This document shows, piece by piece, positions 18,341-27,561 of a DNA stretch of 64,000 nucleotides. The notes under the pieces are model-generated. The model did no database searches. It saw nothing but the letters and a program-made list of their open reading frames with translations, and was not told where the DNA came from. This DNA comes from Hoyosella sp. YIM 151337. Lineage in GTDB: Bacteria; Actinomycetota; Actinomycetes; Mycobacteriales; Mycobacteriaceae. The position numbers and the translations under genes are program-made. The stretch spans positions 124,001 through 188,000 of the forward strand of contig NZ_JAPEIQ010000033.1 in the NCBI RefSeq assembly GCF_026041215.1, read 5' to 3'. The first letter of the stretch is position 1. The number at the start of each line of letters is the position of its first letter.

Positions 18341-19475
18341 GATCCCGGCCGATGAGTTCCTTCATGATTTCGTCAGTGCCCGCCCAGATCCGCGTGACGC
18401 GAGCATCCATCCATGCGCGCGCCACCCGGTACTCACGCATGTAGCCGTAGCCCCCGAACAGTTGTACGCAATGATCGAGGATTTCGTTCTGGATCGCAGC
18501 CGACCACCATTTTGCTTTCGCTGCATCGATTGGCGTCAAGTCGCGCCGTGTATGTGCATCCACGCATGTATCGATGAAGGACTGGGTGACTTCGAGTCTT
18601 GTGAGCATCTCGGCGAGCAGAAACTTGTTGTGCTGGAATCTGCCGATTGGCTGCCCGAAAGCTTTGCGCTCCTTGGTGTACTCGAGCGTCTCTTCGAAAA
18701 TGGCTACGGCATGCGCGGTGCTCGCGACGCTTGCGCTTAGGCGTTCTTGCGGCAGCATCTGCATCATGTGAATGAATCCGTTATTCAGTTCGCCGATGAT
18801 GTTGTCTGACGGCACGCGGACGTTATCGAAAAAGAGCTCCGCCGTATCTGACTCAGGCTGGCCGACTTTGTCGAGTTTGCGTCCGCGCTCAAAGCCGGGA
18901 GTGCCCGCTTCCACACCGAAGAGCGTAATTCCGCGCGCTTTTCTCTCTGGATCAGTGCGAGCGGCGACAAGCACCAAATCGGCACTGTATCCGTTGGTGA
19001 TGAAGGTCTTGGAGCCGTTGATCACCCAATCGTCACCGTCGCGGACCCCGGTCGTTTTCAGCGCGGCGAGATCCGATCCGCCGGACGGTTCGGTCATACC
19101 AATTGCGGTGACGATCTCGCCAGTACAGAAACCGGGCAGCCAGCGCTGCTTCTGCGCCTCAGTCGTAAGTTCAACCAGATATGGCGCACAGATATCGGTA
19201 TGAATGCCGAAACACGACGCCAATGCCGCGCTATGCCGGGCAAGTTCCTCGGCGAACACGGCGTTGAACCGGAAGTCACCGGCCTCGCTACCGCCATAGG
19301 TCTCGGGAATCTCGAGGCCGAGCAGACCCGCTCTTCCTGCTTCTCGCCAGATATCGCGGGGGAGCGCCTTGTTCTCTATCAGTTCCTCACTGCGCGGCTG
19401 CACATACCTGTTGACGAACTCCCGGGCTGACTCACGAAAGGCGTGGTGATCGGGGCCGTAGAGAGTGCGCTGCAT
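18330..19475 (-). CDS. Acyl-CoA dehydrogenase
   Basis: A 381-residue flavoenzyme that introduces the alpha-beta double bond in fatty acyl-CoA. Family blocks are GMTEPSGGSDLAALKT near 130, GSKTFITNGYSADL near 155, ERKAFGQPIGRFQ near 260, CVQLFGGYGYMREY near 335 and IWAGTDEIMKELIGRDLGL at the end. The C-terminal position that carries the catalytic Glu in medium-chain enzymes is Ala (IWAGT), whereas LPQERL near 230 supplies the Glu used by long-chain and isovaleryl-CoA enzymes, so a long- or branched-chain substrate is likelier. ATG 19475 follows a perfect GGAGGA. Confidence 0.9.
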   Translation of the reverse strand: MQRTLYGPDHHAFRESAREFVNRYVQPRSEELIENKALPRDIWREAGRAGLLGLEIPETYGGSEAGDFRFNAVFAEELARHSAALASCFGIHTDICAPYLVELTTEAQKQRWLPGFCTGEIVTAIGMTEPSGGSDLAALKTTGVRDGDDWVINGSKTFITNGYSADLVLVAARTDPERKARGITLFGVEAGTPGFERGRKLDKVGQPESDTAELFFDNVRVPSDNIIGELNNGFIHMMQMLPQERLSASVASTAHAVAIFEETLEYTKERKAFGQPIGRFQHNKFLLAEMLTRLEVTQSFIDTCVDAHTRRDLTPIDAAKAKWWSAAIQNEILDHCVQLFGGYGYMREYRVARAWMDARVTRIWAGTDEIMKELIGRDLGL

Positions 19476-19656
19476 TATTCCTCCGTGCACGGGGCTGCCG
19501 CCGGATTCGGTGTCGCATAGGACGCTACCGTGATCGGCACTGTCTCGCGGCAACACCGGTGGGAAGGCCGAAAATCTAGCGCCACGCCGGCGACATGCTG
19601 GTGGGGTTACGCTCAGACGGCTCGCACGAGACACGGCCGCGTGGCACGCTTCTCGT

Positions 19657-20502
19657 GTGGAAGATGAACGTCGCGACCGAGCAGACCAGAAGCGGAAACA
19701 CAACAAGGCCAAGCAGGTTGCCGTTGTCCGCGCGGAAACAGATCACACGGCGCGGGGCGCCCGGGTTGCTGAGATCACGATCGACAACCCGCCGCTTAAC
19801 CTCTTCAGTCGTGCAGTGTTCGAGCAGTTGATCGACCACCTTGAGGCGCTGCGAGCTGATCCGCCCCGCGCGGTACTGATCAAAGCTGCAGGTAAGGTCG
19901 TATCTGGTGGCGTCGACGTTAGCGTGTTTGACGGCCTCGATGAGGCGGCTGGCTCGGAATTGTGGGAAGAACTGTTCAGCGGCATTATCCACCCGATCGA
20001 GGAAATGCCATGTCCAGTGGTTTTCGCCGCGCATGGGTTAACTCTCACCGCTGCATTCGAGATTGCGCTGGCGTGCGACCTGATTGTTGCATCGCCGGGC
20101 GCGAAATTCGGCCTCGTAGAAACGGTTGTCGGTCTCACGCCGTCCATGGGTGGCCCACAGCGTCTCGCTGAGCGTGCTGGTTCAGGGCGGGCGAGGGAAC
20201 TCGTCATGACTGCAGATCTCTATTCCGCTGACGTCCTGCACCAATGGGGAGTGGTGAATGTCGTCACCGAGAATTCGACGGAGCATGCACATGAGCTCGC
20301 TCGACGCCTCGCCGATGGCCCCACACAGGCGCACCGCGCAACGAAACGAATTGTCGCGGCCTGGCGGTCCGGGGGAGTCCAGCACGCAGATGCAATGACC
20401 CCTGACATCTCTGGCGAACTTTTCGGAACAAATGACCTGAAGGCCGCAGTCCGGAGTTTCCTCACTGACGGGCCCGGGAAGGCTGAATACACCGGGACCT
20501 GA
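19657..20502 (+). CDS. Enoyl-CoA hydratase/isomerase family protein
   Basis: A 281-residue crotonase-fold protein. After a charged 35-residue start come EITIDNPPLNLFSR, the oxyanion-hole region KVVSGGVDVSVF near 88, and AAHGLTLTAAFEIALACDLIVAS near 128. FGLVETVVGLTPSMGGPQRL then follows near 155. Both catalytic glutamates of hydratases are kept (AAFE and LVE), but the usual triple-Gly before the first is replaced by TAA. The GTG at 19657 is weakly supported; the true start may be somewhat downstream. It lies divergently from the acyl-CoA dehydrogenase, and both fit beta-oxidation. Confidence 0.8.
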   Translation: MEDERRDRADQKRKHNKAKQVAVVRAETDHTARGARVAEITIDNPPLNLFSRAVFEQLIDHLEALRADPPRAVLIKAAGKVVSGGVDVSVFDGLDEAAGSELWEELFSGIIHPIEEMPCPVVFAAHGLTLTAAFEIALACDLIVASPGAKFGLVETVVGLTPSMGGPQRLAERAGSGRARELVMTADLYSADVLHQWGVVNVVTENSTEHAHELARRLADGPTQAHRATKRIVAAWRSGGVQHADAMTPDISGELFGTNDLKAAVRSFLTDGPGKAEYTGT

Positions 20503-20517
20503 ATCGTCAACGGCCGG

Positions 20518-21255
20518 TCAGGAATCTGTTTCGGTGAATCGCGGCGCTGCGGCTGGCAGGACTTGAGGGCTGTCGATTGTCTGGGGCACGGCCGTGAGCC
20601 AGCGCCGTGGCGGAAGGCCGAATGCGCGATGCGCGTTGACGACCATCGCCTTGCCGAGGGTGCGGTTGCTGGCGGCCCCGATCGCGGCGCCGATGCCAAA
20701 CGGAACAACGCGGCCGAGCGTCATGAACCCGCGCGTCTGAGCCATGCGCAGCAGCATCCGCCGCGCAAGTGCCGCGTTCAGTTTGCCGATGGAAGGAGCC
20801 GGAATATAGTTTGCGACCGAATCTGCCCAGCTCTTGCCTTTGCGAAACGCGGTCTTCTCGGCGAGTACCGACCCGGAGCTGCCAAGGGCAATGCTCATGA
20901 CGAGCGCCCGCCGACGCTCGACGTCGTCGAGTGGCAAACCATACACCTCGGCGAGCGCCAGGGTATAAAATGCGCCCGCCGCGACGAAAACGGCGGTTTC
21001 ACCGCCAGCCGCAGCAAGCGCGGCGACCGTCCCGACGCCGGGGACAGCCGCAGTTGCACCCACGGCTGCGCCGCTGGCCGTAACGGTGTTGAGGTAGAAG
21101 GTGTCGATGCGATTAACGATCTGAGCCGGGGTCTCTCCAGGGTGTCGCTCGCGAAGGCTGTGAACGAAGCTTGCGATCGCCGGCCCTGGAATGTGCACGC
21201 CCCGATCTAGCATCCGCATCACGATTCGTGCGGTGAACCCGGGTTTCTCACCCAT
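20518..21255 (-). CDS. EcsC-family-like membrane-associated protein
   Basis: A protein of about 245 residues with a long Ala/Gly-rich hydrophobic centre (AAVGATAAVPGVGTVAALAAAGGETAVFVAAGAFYTLALAEVYGL). Conserved flanks include NRIDTFYLNTVTASGAAVG and RGFMTLGRVVPFGIGAAIGAASNRTLGKAMV, resembling EcsC-type proteins of actinobacteria. No enzymatic motif is visible. ATG 21255 has AGGA at a good distance, whereas an ATG at 21360 overlaps the patatin stop (TGATG) and would add 35 poorly conserved-looking residues; the start is therefore uncertain. It probably forms one transcript with the patatin gene. Confidence 0.6.
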   Translation of the reverse strand: MGEKPGFTARIVMRMLDRGVHIPGPAIASFVHSLRERHPGETPAQIVNRIDTFYLNTVTASGAAVGATAAVPGVGTVAALAAAGGETAVFVAAGAFYTLALAEVYGLPLDDVERRRALVMSIALGSSGSVLAEKTAFRKGKSWADSVANYIPAPSIGKLNAALARRMLLRMAQTRGFMTLGRVVPFGIGAAIGAASNRTLGKAMVVNAHRAFGLPPRRWLTAVPQTIDSPQVLPAAAPRFTETDS

Positions 21256-21359
21256 GCCGTCCTGCTGAGCGAACTCCACGCCGTCCAGGGGATGGCGGCC
21301 ATCATTGCTGTCTCTGCCTTGCACCCCTACTTTGTACCGCGTGCAGAGCGTGCCCCGCA

Positions 21360-22262
21360 TCAGATCGGTGTGGTGTGCGTCCTCTCGCGGGTCTGCGGCT
21401 TGAGGAGCAGTTCATCGATGTCCGCGAGTGCGGCCTCGGTCGCTTCCCGGCCGGCCTCGATGAGTGCGGGCACTCCACTGGCCGACCAGCGGGAGTGCTT
21501 CGTTGTGTCCGGTGTGATCAAGATGTCAGGCGTCTCGTCGTCGAAGCCACCCATCGCCTGCCGCAGCAGCGCCATAGGCCGCATTGTCCGTTCCGGGGTC
21601 AAACGCACGGTTATCACCCGGTCGGCGCCTAGCAGGCGCGCTCCCCACGTAGGAACGTTCGAGCTGAAGGCCCCGTCGATGAGGAGCGCATCGGCAACCC
21701 TCACTGGAGGGAATAGGCCCGGCACTGCGATTGTGGCAAGCAGTGCTGTCGGAAGGGGTCCCGAATCGAGGAGCGTGGGCGCCAGAGTGCGCAAGTCGGT
21801 AGCGACCGCGGCGAATCGGCGCGGCAGCGCTTCAATATCGCGGTCACCGGCGAACCGCTCGATGGTGCCGGCGAGGGATGCGGGGTCGAGCACCCCGAGT
21901 TTGCGCGGCACCGTCAAGCGCCCGAAATCTCGCCACTCAGCACTGCGGATAATTTTGTCGAGCAAGCGAACCGACAATCCGGCGGCGTATCCCGCGCCGA
22001 TGAGGGCACCGGCACTAGTACCGACGACCACACCGATCTTGATGCCAGCTTCTTCCAGGGCAGTCAGTACACCGACATGCGCGGCGCCTAGTGCTGCACC
22101 ACCGCCAAGGGCGAGGCCGACCACAACGTCGTTGGTGTCTCTGATCGCGGGCACCGGTGCGGCTGCCCGCTCTGCACGTCTGGCTGCGCCAAAAGGCCCA
22201 GGCCACGCACTGAACTGCTCACTCATGTTGCCTGCTGTGGATGTGGCTTGATCGATGGCCAT
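21360..22262 (-). CDS. Patatin-like phospholipase / acyl hydrolase
   Basis: A 300-residue serine hydrolase of the patatin/RssA class. The oxyanion loop is GLALGGGAALGAAHVGVL (residues about 47-64), the nucleophile elbow is GTSAG near 80, and the catalytic Asp lies in IDGAFSSN (DGA) near 200. The Ser-Asp dyad is complete, so an active lipid acyl hydrolase is expected. There is no signal peptide. ATG 22262 and ATG 22226 are both possible starts. It lies 43 bases behind the phosphoribosyltransferase gene and touches the EcsC-like gene. Confidence 0.85.
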   Translation of the reverse strand: MAIDQATSTAGNMSEQFSAWPGPFGAARRAERAAAPVPAIRDTNDVVVGLALGGGAALGAAHVGVLTALEEAGIKIGVVVGTSAGALIGAGYAAGLSVRLLDKIIRSAEWRDFGRLTVPRKLGVLDPASLAGTIERFAGDRDIEALPRRFAAVATDLRTLAPTLLDSGPLPTALLATIAVPGLFPPVRVADALLIDGAFSSNVPTWGARLLGADRVITVRLTPERTMRPMALLRQAMGGFDDETPDILITPDTTKHSRWSASGVPALIEAGREATEAALADIDELLLKPQTRERTHTTPI

Positions 22263-22305
22263 ACGCTACCTGACGAAAGGGGCGATCACGGCGATGAGTG
22301 CACGG

Positions 22306-22938
22306 TTATCGATGGGCGTGCAGAATCTCGACGACTTCAGAATCCTGGACTTGCCTGAAGTCCTCATACCAGAGCCCGACAGCGCCCAGGTCAGGGGTGA
22401 TCTGGGGGCACACGATGCTGTCGGCGTGGTCACGCAACCGCCGGATCGCCTGGCTTGCTGCCACCGGAGCGGCGAGCACGACTTTGCGCGCCCCGTGTGC
22501 CCGTGCGACTTCGCATGCCGCCGCTGCGGTCGCGCCGGTGGCGATGCCATCATCGACGATGATGGCATCCCTTCCTTCGAGGGGGATCCGCGCTGCGCCT
22601 TGCCGGAAACGCGCCGAGCGGCGTGCGAGTTCCTGCAATTCACGCTGCTCGGTCAGCGCGATATCTTCGCTGGTGACCTTAAGCGAGGAGATCACTTCAT
22701 CGTTGAGGACTTCAACGCCGTCCTCGCCGACCGCTCCCATCGCGAGTTCACGATGAAAGGGGACGCCGAGTTTTCGGACGACGATGACATCCAGATCCGC
22801 GTGCAGTTCTTCTGCGACCGCCGCGGCGACGGGGACACCACCGCGGGGAAGCCCCAGCACGACCGGGGACTTTTCCGCTAATTCGCCCAACTCACGGGCG
22901 AGGACAGCACCTGCCTGGCGTCGATTGGTGTATGTCAT
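22306..22938 (-). CDS. Phosphoribosyltransferase-domain protein
   Basis: A 210-residue type I phosphoribosyltransferase fold. VVLGLPRGGVPVAAAVAEEL near the start and the PRPP loop AIIVDDGIATGATAAAA near 125 are plain; DVIVVRKLGVP carries the flexible-loop region. Stand-alone members with this PRGGVP start are common in actinobacteria, and their substrate is not established. ATG 22938 has AAGGA 11 bases upstream; GTG codons at 22941 and 22947 are alternatives. Confidence 0.8.
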   Translation of the reverse strand: MTYTNRRQAGAVLARELGELAEKSPVVLGLPRGGVPVAAAVAEELHADLDVIVVRKLGVPFHRELAMGAVGEDGVEVLNDEVISSLKVTSEDIALTEQRELQELARRSARFRQGAARIPLEGRDAIIVDDGIATGATAAAACEVARAHGARKVVLAAPVAASQAIRRLRDHADSIVCPQITPDLGAVGLWYEDFRQVQDSEVVEILHAHR

Positions 22939-23009
22939 CACGCTCACCGTCCTTCAAAGTAATTATCACAGTCGGGACGGGAGGCACGAAGTGCCGGGGG
23001 CTATAGCAC

Positions 23010-23759
23010 TCAGATAGCGGAAAGTCGCGGCGCGGGCTCCTTGATTCCGGCGGCGGCATCGCACAAGTACCAGCGGATAATCGCGAACCTCAGCGTTCCG
23101 GCGCGAACACCGAGCAGTGCCGCGGTGCTGTCGAAATCTACAGGCACCGAAACTGCGGCGTGCGTGAGTAGCGTCTGCGCCGCCGCGCGCTCAAGTGCCG
23201 GATCAGTCGGGCAAGTGAGCGCGAGCAGGTGGTGCCACGAACGTTCACTAGGGTCTCCGAGACCGCAGCGCCACGCGTCCCTGACTTTGCTGCGCCATGC
23301 TGGACGAACGGCCGTCGCCGCCAGGTCCGTCGTAGTGCTGACCCCCAAACGATAGAAACTGTCGGCGACGTGGAAAATACCGGCGGCGCAGACAGTCGGG
23401 CCGTCACCGGTATAGCGACGCCGGAAGTTGCCGACTTTGCCTGCCCATATTGAGGGACCGCCGACAGCATCGAACGTTTCGAGAAGGTCCCGCAAACTGT
23501 CCGGGCCGGGTTCGCCCTTGGTCCGCTGATACTCCTGATACCGGTCGATCACGCTGCATACTGTGGCGAACCCTGAGCACGTTGCTTGCGCTGCCTCTAT
23601 TACGCAAAGTGCGAGGCTCTCGGACACGACGTGCCGATCTAACCAGCTAGACGGTGCGCCGAGGTGCTGCCGTGCCAGCGCCGCGAACGCGGCGGCGCCT
23701 TCAATGCCGGGGCGCGCGAGCGCTGGTTTCGCGGACTGTGGCGCGGCCAATGCGTTCAC
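23010..23759 (-). CDS. Unrecognised protein, copy A of a duplicated family
   Basis: A 249-residue, probably all-helical protein that I cannot assign. It is clearly related to the gene at 27554-28318: both have LG[AS]P..W, then SLALCVI[ED]A.QAT near residue 50, a RY..Y.R.[KS] block, W AGKV followed by a basic patch (NFRRRY here), AD..Y.L.V near 145 and W..LL.LT near 185. The helical pattern with a C-terminal LGV.A.T...AI.RW block faintly recalls HhH-type DNA glycosylase-like proteins of actinobacteria; this is speculation. GTG 23759 follows GGGAGG and gives the same length as the paralogue; the frame is open to 23861. Confidence 0.65.
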   Translation of the reverse strand: MNALAAPQSAKPALARPGIEGAAAFAALARQHLGAPSSWLDRHVVSESLALCVIEAAQATCSGFATVCSVIDRYQEYQRTKGEPGPDSLRDLLETFDAVGGPSIWAGKVGNFRRRYTGDGPTVCAAGIFHVADSFYRLGVSTTTDLAATAVRPAWRSKVRDAWRCGLGDPSERSWHHLLALTCPTDPALERAAAQTLLTHAAVSVPVDFDSTAALLGVRAGTLRFAIIRWYLCDAAAGIKEPAPRLSAI

Positions 23760-23960
23760 GACGCCTCCCGGTAGCTGGTGCGCTGTTCGGGCCTGGAACC
23801 GTGTTGTCTTTTCCAGACCCTCCCAGGTGATGTATCGCTCGCTGTAGGTAGAGTGTTGCACCCGTCACGAATGATTCCCGGAATTGACGCGCCGATAAAT
23901 CACCGGCGCACTGAGCGGACGGTAAAAACAGGTCTCGCGAGGCGTTAGACTACATAGCTG

Positions 23961-25724
23961 ATGAGTAACAGTGAACCCGACCAGGCTGCATCGTTCGCCG
24001 GTCTTGGAATCGACGACCGAGTGCTGCGGGCACTGAGTGGCGTCGGATATGAAACACCCTCGCCAATTCAGCTGGCGACGATCCCGCATCTGGTTGCGGG
24101 TCACGACGTAGTAGGCCTCGCGCAGACTGGCACCGGCAAGACCGCCGCGTTCGCCACACCGATCCTCACCAAGATCGATGAGACGCTTGCCCGTCCGCAG
24201 GCGCTTATTCTTACCCCGACTCGTGAGCTGGCCATCCAGGTGGCAGAGGCATTTGGCCGATATTCAGCGCACATGCCTGGTATCCGCGTGCTGCCGATTT
24301 ACGGTGGCCAGAGTTACGGCGTGCAGCTTGCTGGCTTGCGGCGCGGCGCGCACATCATCGTAGGAACCCCGGGCCGCGTGATCGATCATCTGACCCGCGG
24401 CACCCTGGATATCTCTCAGCTGCGCTTCCTCGTCCTGGATGAAGCGGACGAGATGCTGAAAATGGGTTTCCAGGAAGACGTCGAGCGCATCCTCACCATG
24501 GCGCCGGATGATCGTCAATCTGCTCTGTTCTCCGCGACGATGCCACGTGTCATCCGCGATCTTTCCCGCACGTACCTGCGGGATCCCGCAGAGGTGACAA
24601 TCAAGTCGACGACGAAGACCTCGGACACGATCAACCAGCGCTGGGTGCTCGTTTCGCACGCGCGTAAGCTCGACGCTCTCACCCGGTTCCTTGAAGTCGA
24701 ACCCTTCGACGCGATGCTTATCTTCGTCCGCACCAAGCAGGCGACCGATGAACTGGCGGAGAAGCTTCGGGCGCGCGGTTTCACGGCGACCTCGCTGAAC
24801 GGTGACATACCCCAGCCGGTCCGTGAACGTATTGTTGGCGAACTGCGCGCGGGAAAGATCGATATTCTCGTCGCGACCGACGTCGTGGCACGTGGTCTGG
24901 ATGTCGAGCGCATCTCCCACGTGGTCAACTTCGATATTCCCACGGACAACGACTCTTACGTGCACCGCATCGGCCGTACTGGTCGCGCCGGGCGCAGCGG
25001 TGAAGCGCTTCTTTTCGTCACGCCACGTGAGCGCCGTCTGCTGCGCTCCATTGAACGTTCGACAGGTCAGCCACTTGAGGAGACTCAAGTGCCAACCGTC
25101 GAAGATGTGAACGCACAGCGCGTCTCACGATTCGAAGACACAATCACCGAAAACCTCTCGAATTCCGATCTGGCTTTGTTTCGGCGGCTGATCGAAGGCT
25201 ACGAGCGCGAGCACGACGTGTGTATGGCGGACATCGCCGCAGCTCTGGCGGTGCAGACCACTGACGGTTCAGCCTTCTTTCTCAAGCCAGATCCGCCCGA
25301 GCGTGCACGATCGGAGCGGCCGGGCCGCGACGTGCGAGAGAAATCCACCGGCAAGTTCGGTGAACGCCCCGGCGGTGGTCGGCGTCGCAGTGGGGACCGG
25401 CGTATGGCGACATACCGCATCAACGTTGGCAAAAAGAACAAGGTCGCGCCGGGCGCGATCGTGGGCGCTCTGGCGAACGAGGGTGGCCTGAACCGAGAGG
25501 ATTTCGGTTACATCGACATTCGGTCCGACTACAGTCTCGTGGAACTCCCGGCCGACCTGCCTAGCGAAGTGTTCGACGCGCTGCGCAGCACCCGAATCGG
25601 TGGAGTGCGCATCAGTCTGCGGCGCGAGGAAGGTGCCGCCGCCGCCCCTGGTCGCGACCGCGATCGGGGCCGTCCAGGAGGGTTCGACGAGCGCCCCCGC
25701 AAGTCGTTCCGGGATCGCGGCTGA
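23961..25724 (+). CDS. deaD: DEAD-box ATP-dependent RNA helicase (DeaD/CsdA type)
   Basis: A 587-residue RNA helicase for structured RNA and ribosome assembly, in many bacteria cold induced. All motifs are present: a Q motif (FAGLGIDDRVLRAL...PSPIQ), AQTGTGKT, PTRELA, GTPGRVIDHL, DEAD, SAT, FVRTKQATDEL, ATDVVARGLD and HRIGRTGRAGR. A DbpA-type RNA-binding domain follows at about 480-550 (YRINVGKKNKVAPGAIVGAL...GVRISL), with an Arg/Gly/Asp-rich tail. The upstream region of about 200 bases is shared with the divergent copy A gene. No clear Shine-Dalgarno is seen before ATG 23961. Confidence 0.95.
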   Translation: MSNSEPDQAASFAGLGIDDRVLRALSGVGYETPSPIQLATIPHLVAGHDVVGLAQTGTGKTAAFATPILTKIDETLARPQALILTPTRELAIQVAEAFGRYSAHMPGIRVLPIYGGQSYGVQLAGLRRGAHIIVGTPGRVIDHLTRGTLDISQLRFLVLDEADEMLKMGFQEDVERILTMAPDDRQSALFSATMPRVIRDLSRTYLRDPAEVTIKSTTKTSDTINQRWVLVSHARKLDALTRFLEVEPFDAMLIFVRTKQATDELAEKLRARGFTATSLNGDIPQPVRERIVGELRAGKIDILVATDVVARGLDVERISHVVNFDIPTDNDSYVHRIGRTGRAGRSGEALLFVTPRERRLLRSIERSTGQPLEETQVPTVEDVNAQRVSRFEDTITENLSNSDLALFRRLIEGYEREHDVCMADIAAALAVQTTDGSAFFLKPDPPERARSERPGRDVREKSTGKFGERPGGGRRRSGDRRMATYRINVGKKNKVAPGAIVGALANEGGLNREDFGYIDIRSDYSLVELPADLPSEVFDALRSTRIGGVRISLRREEGAAAAPGRDRDRGRPGGFDERPRKSFRDRG

Positions 25725-25731
25725 TCATCGC

Positions 25732-26889
25732 CTAGCTCACTGCTGTGTCGCAACGATGCGACGCACCGGGCTCGGAGGGCCCCGACTGGGGTGTCAACAC
25801 GTCAAGCATGCCCGCTGCGGAAGTCCCCCAGTCGAACTGCTCGGCTCGGTGCCGAGCGGCACGCCGAGCCGCTGCGCGCGGTTGTTGGAGCACACCGGAG
25901 ATGGCATCGGCGAACGCATCATCGCAGTCCTCGGCAACAGCGCCGCATGCAGGAGTGAGGATCTCCTGCAAAGCGGACGAACGGGACGCGACGACGGGCG
26001 TGCCCGATGCGAGTGACTCTAGAGCTGACAGGCAGAAGGTCTCGTGCGGGCCTGGCGCGAGCGAAACGTCCGCGGTCGCAAGTAATCGCGCGAGCCTGTG
26101 CTGGTCGTCGATAAAACCCGCGAATGTGATCGGCAGGCCGCGGGAACGGCGTTCCAGACGATCTCTGCGAGGGCCGTCGCCGGCAATGACAAGCCGCACG
26201 TTCAGGCCCTTCTCGTGTAGTGCACGAGTAGCGTCGATGCTGCGTTCCACGTGCTTCTCGACGGAGAGCCGACCGCTGTGCACGAGGAGGACTCCGTCTC
26301 CGGGAACGAGTCGCCCGTGCATCGCCGTGCACCGCAAGGACGGTTGAAACCTTGCGAGATCCACGCCCAGAGGTATGCGCCGGACATTAGGGGCGTCGAG
26401 CCGCCTGTACTCCGCAGCGGCAAATTCGGTTGTGCACACCACACTGTCGTACTCGCGGGCCATGTGGCTGTTCGCGACGTCAGCCAGTCGCTGCGCGGCT
26501 TTGCCAGGCATAATTTGGCCGAGCAGCCGATCGAGGCGCTCGTGCGAAACGACGACGCTGGGAATCTCGCGCCGACGGGCCCAGCGGCCAAAACCCCGGA
26601 GGGTTAGCCGGTCCGACACCTCGATCGCTTCGGGCCGAACGCCGCGCAGCACGTCTGCCACCCTTGCTGGATCCGCGACCCGGTAACCGCCTGTACGAGG
26701 CAGCAGTAGTGACGCGAGCGTGATGCGGTGCACCCCGCTCGGCAGAATCTCCTCGCGGTTCTGGGCGCCCGGCACCACGACGGTGACATCGTGACCCGCC
26801 GACGCGTAAGCTGCGCCCCAATTGTTGAGGGCCGTACGCAAGCCGCCGGACCGTGGGCCGTAGAAGTTCGCAAGCTGAACGATGCGCAT
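25732..26889 (-). CDS. GT4 glycosyltransferase, PimC-like
   Basis: A 385-residue GT-B glycosyltransferase. The N-terminal MRIVQLANFYGPRSGGLRTA and the GGYRVADPARVADVLRG...DALEVSDRLTLR-like segment strongly recall the PimC-type mannosyltransferase of phosphatidylinositol mannoside synthesis. The donor-binding half has HSGRLSVEKHVERSI, VIAGDGPRRDRLER, FAGFIDDQHRLARLLATADVSLAPGPHETFCLSALESLASGTPVV, with the ExxxxxxxE motif visible. It acts at the cytosolic membrane face on envelope lipids. It converges with deaD, with only seven bases between their stops. Confidence 0.82.
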   Translation of the reverse strand: MRIVQLANFYGPRSGGLRTALNNWGAAYASAGHDVTVVVPGAQNREEILPSGVHRITLASLLLPRTGGYRVADPARVADVLRGVRPEAIEVSDRLTLRGFGRWARRREIPSVVVSHERLDRLLGQIMPGKAAQRLADVANSHMAREYDSVVCTTEFAAAEYRRLDAPNVRRIPLGVDLARFQPSLRCTAMHGRLVPGDGVLLVHSGRLSVEKHVERSIDATRALHEKGLNVRLVIAGDGPRRDRLERRSRGLPITFAGFIDDQHRLARLLATADVSLAPGPHETFCLSALESLASGTPVVASRSSALQEILTPACGAVAEDCDDAFADAISGVLQQPRAAARRAARHRAEQFDWGTSAAGMLDVLTPQSGPSEPGASHRCDTAVS

Positions 26890-27033
26890 GCGTGGATGAT
26901 GGGCACGGGATCCTTACGGGCGGTGCCGCTGGGGTGGTCGGTGGGTGAACGGCCAGTGAATACGAAAGCTCAGGGCGCCAAGAGGTCCCGTATTCCGCCA
27001 CGGAGAGGCGTGCGGCATTACTATCGAAATGCG

Positions 27034-27561
27034 ATGGAGAGCGATGATTTCGCCGCGCGGCAGCACAGGCGGTCACTGAGAGAACCTGAGCCGCACTACG
27101 CGCGGCTCAGCAGAAACGTGACTGACCTCCTGGGTGAACTTCGGGTCGCGCAACCAACAGTGCAGATCCTCTTCGGGTTCTTGCTCGCGGTCGCGTTCAC
27201 GGAACGTTTTGGTCAGGCGTCGACGTTCGAGCGGGTTCTGCACCTCATCGCGGTGATCCTGACGGCCGTGTCGACGGCCTGCCTCGTGGGTCCCGTGGTA
27301 TGGCACCGTATGCTCTTCGGGCGCGGATTGCGCCCGGAGCTGATATCCGCGGGGAACAAGGCTGCCCTGGCGGGCGCTGCTGCACTCTTCGGTGCTATCG
27401 CGGTTGTAATCGCATTGATCGTGAAGGTAACTTTCGGTCCCATCGCAACCGGTGTGGCATTCGCTGGCGTGTGCCTACTCTTTGTCACCCTGTGGTTCGT
27501 TGTTCCCATACGTATGCGGCGCGGTTCCCGCAAGTCGAAGGACGCCCCTCCCATCAGTTGA
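27034..27561 (+). CDS. DUF6328-like membrane protein
   Basis: A 175-residue protein. A charged N-terminal 30 residues lead into LSRNVTDLLGELRVAQPTVQILFGFLLAVAF, the hallmark start of a widespread actinobacterial four-helix membrane family (DUF6328). Hydrophobic segments lie at about 45-62, 72-92, 105-130 and 138-160, ending in a basic tail. The function is unknown. ATG 27034 lacks a Shine-Dalgarno but follows TACTAT (27019-27024), which may be the -10 of a leaderless message. Its stop overlaps the stop of the convergent gene by eight bases. Confidence 0.7.
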   Translation: MESDDFAARQHRRSLREPEPHYARLSRNVTDLLGELRVAQPTVQILFGFLLAVAFTERFGQASTFERVLHLIAVILTAVSTACLVGPVVWHRMLFGRGLRPELISAGNKAALAGAAALFGAIAVVIALIVKVTFGPIATGVAFAGVCLLFVTLWFVVPIRMRRGSRKSKDAPPIS

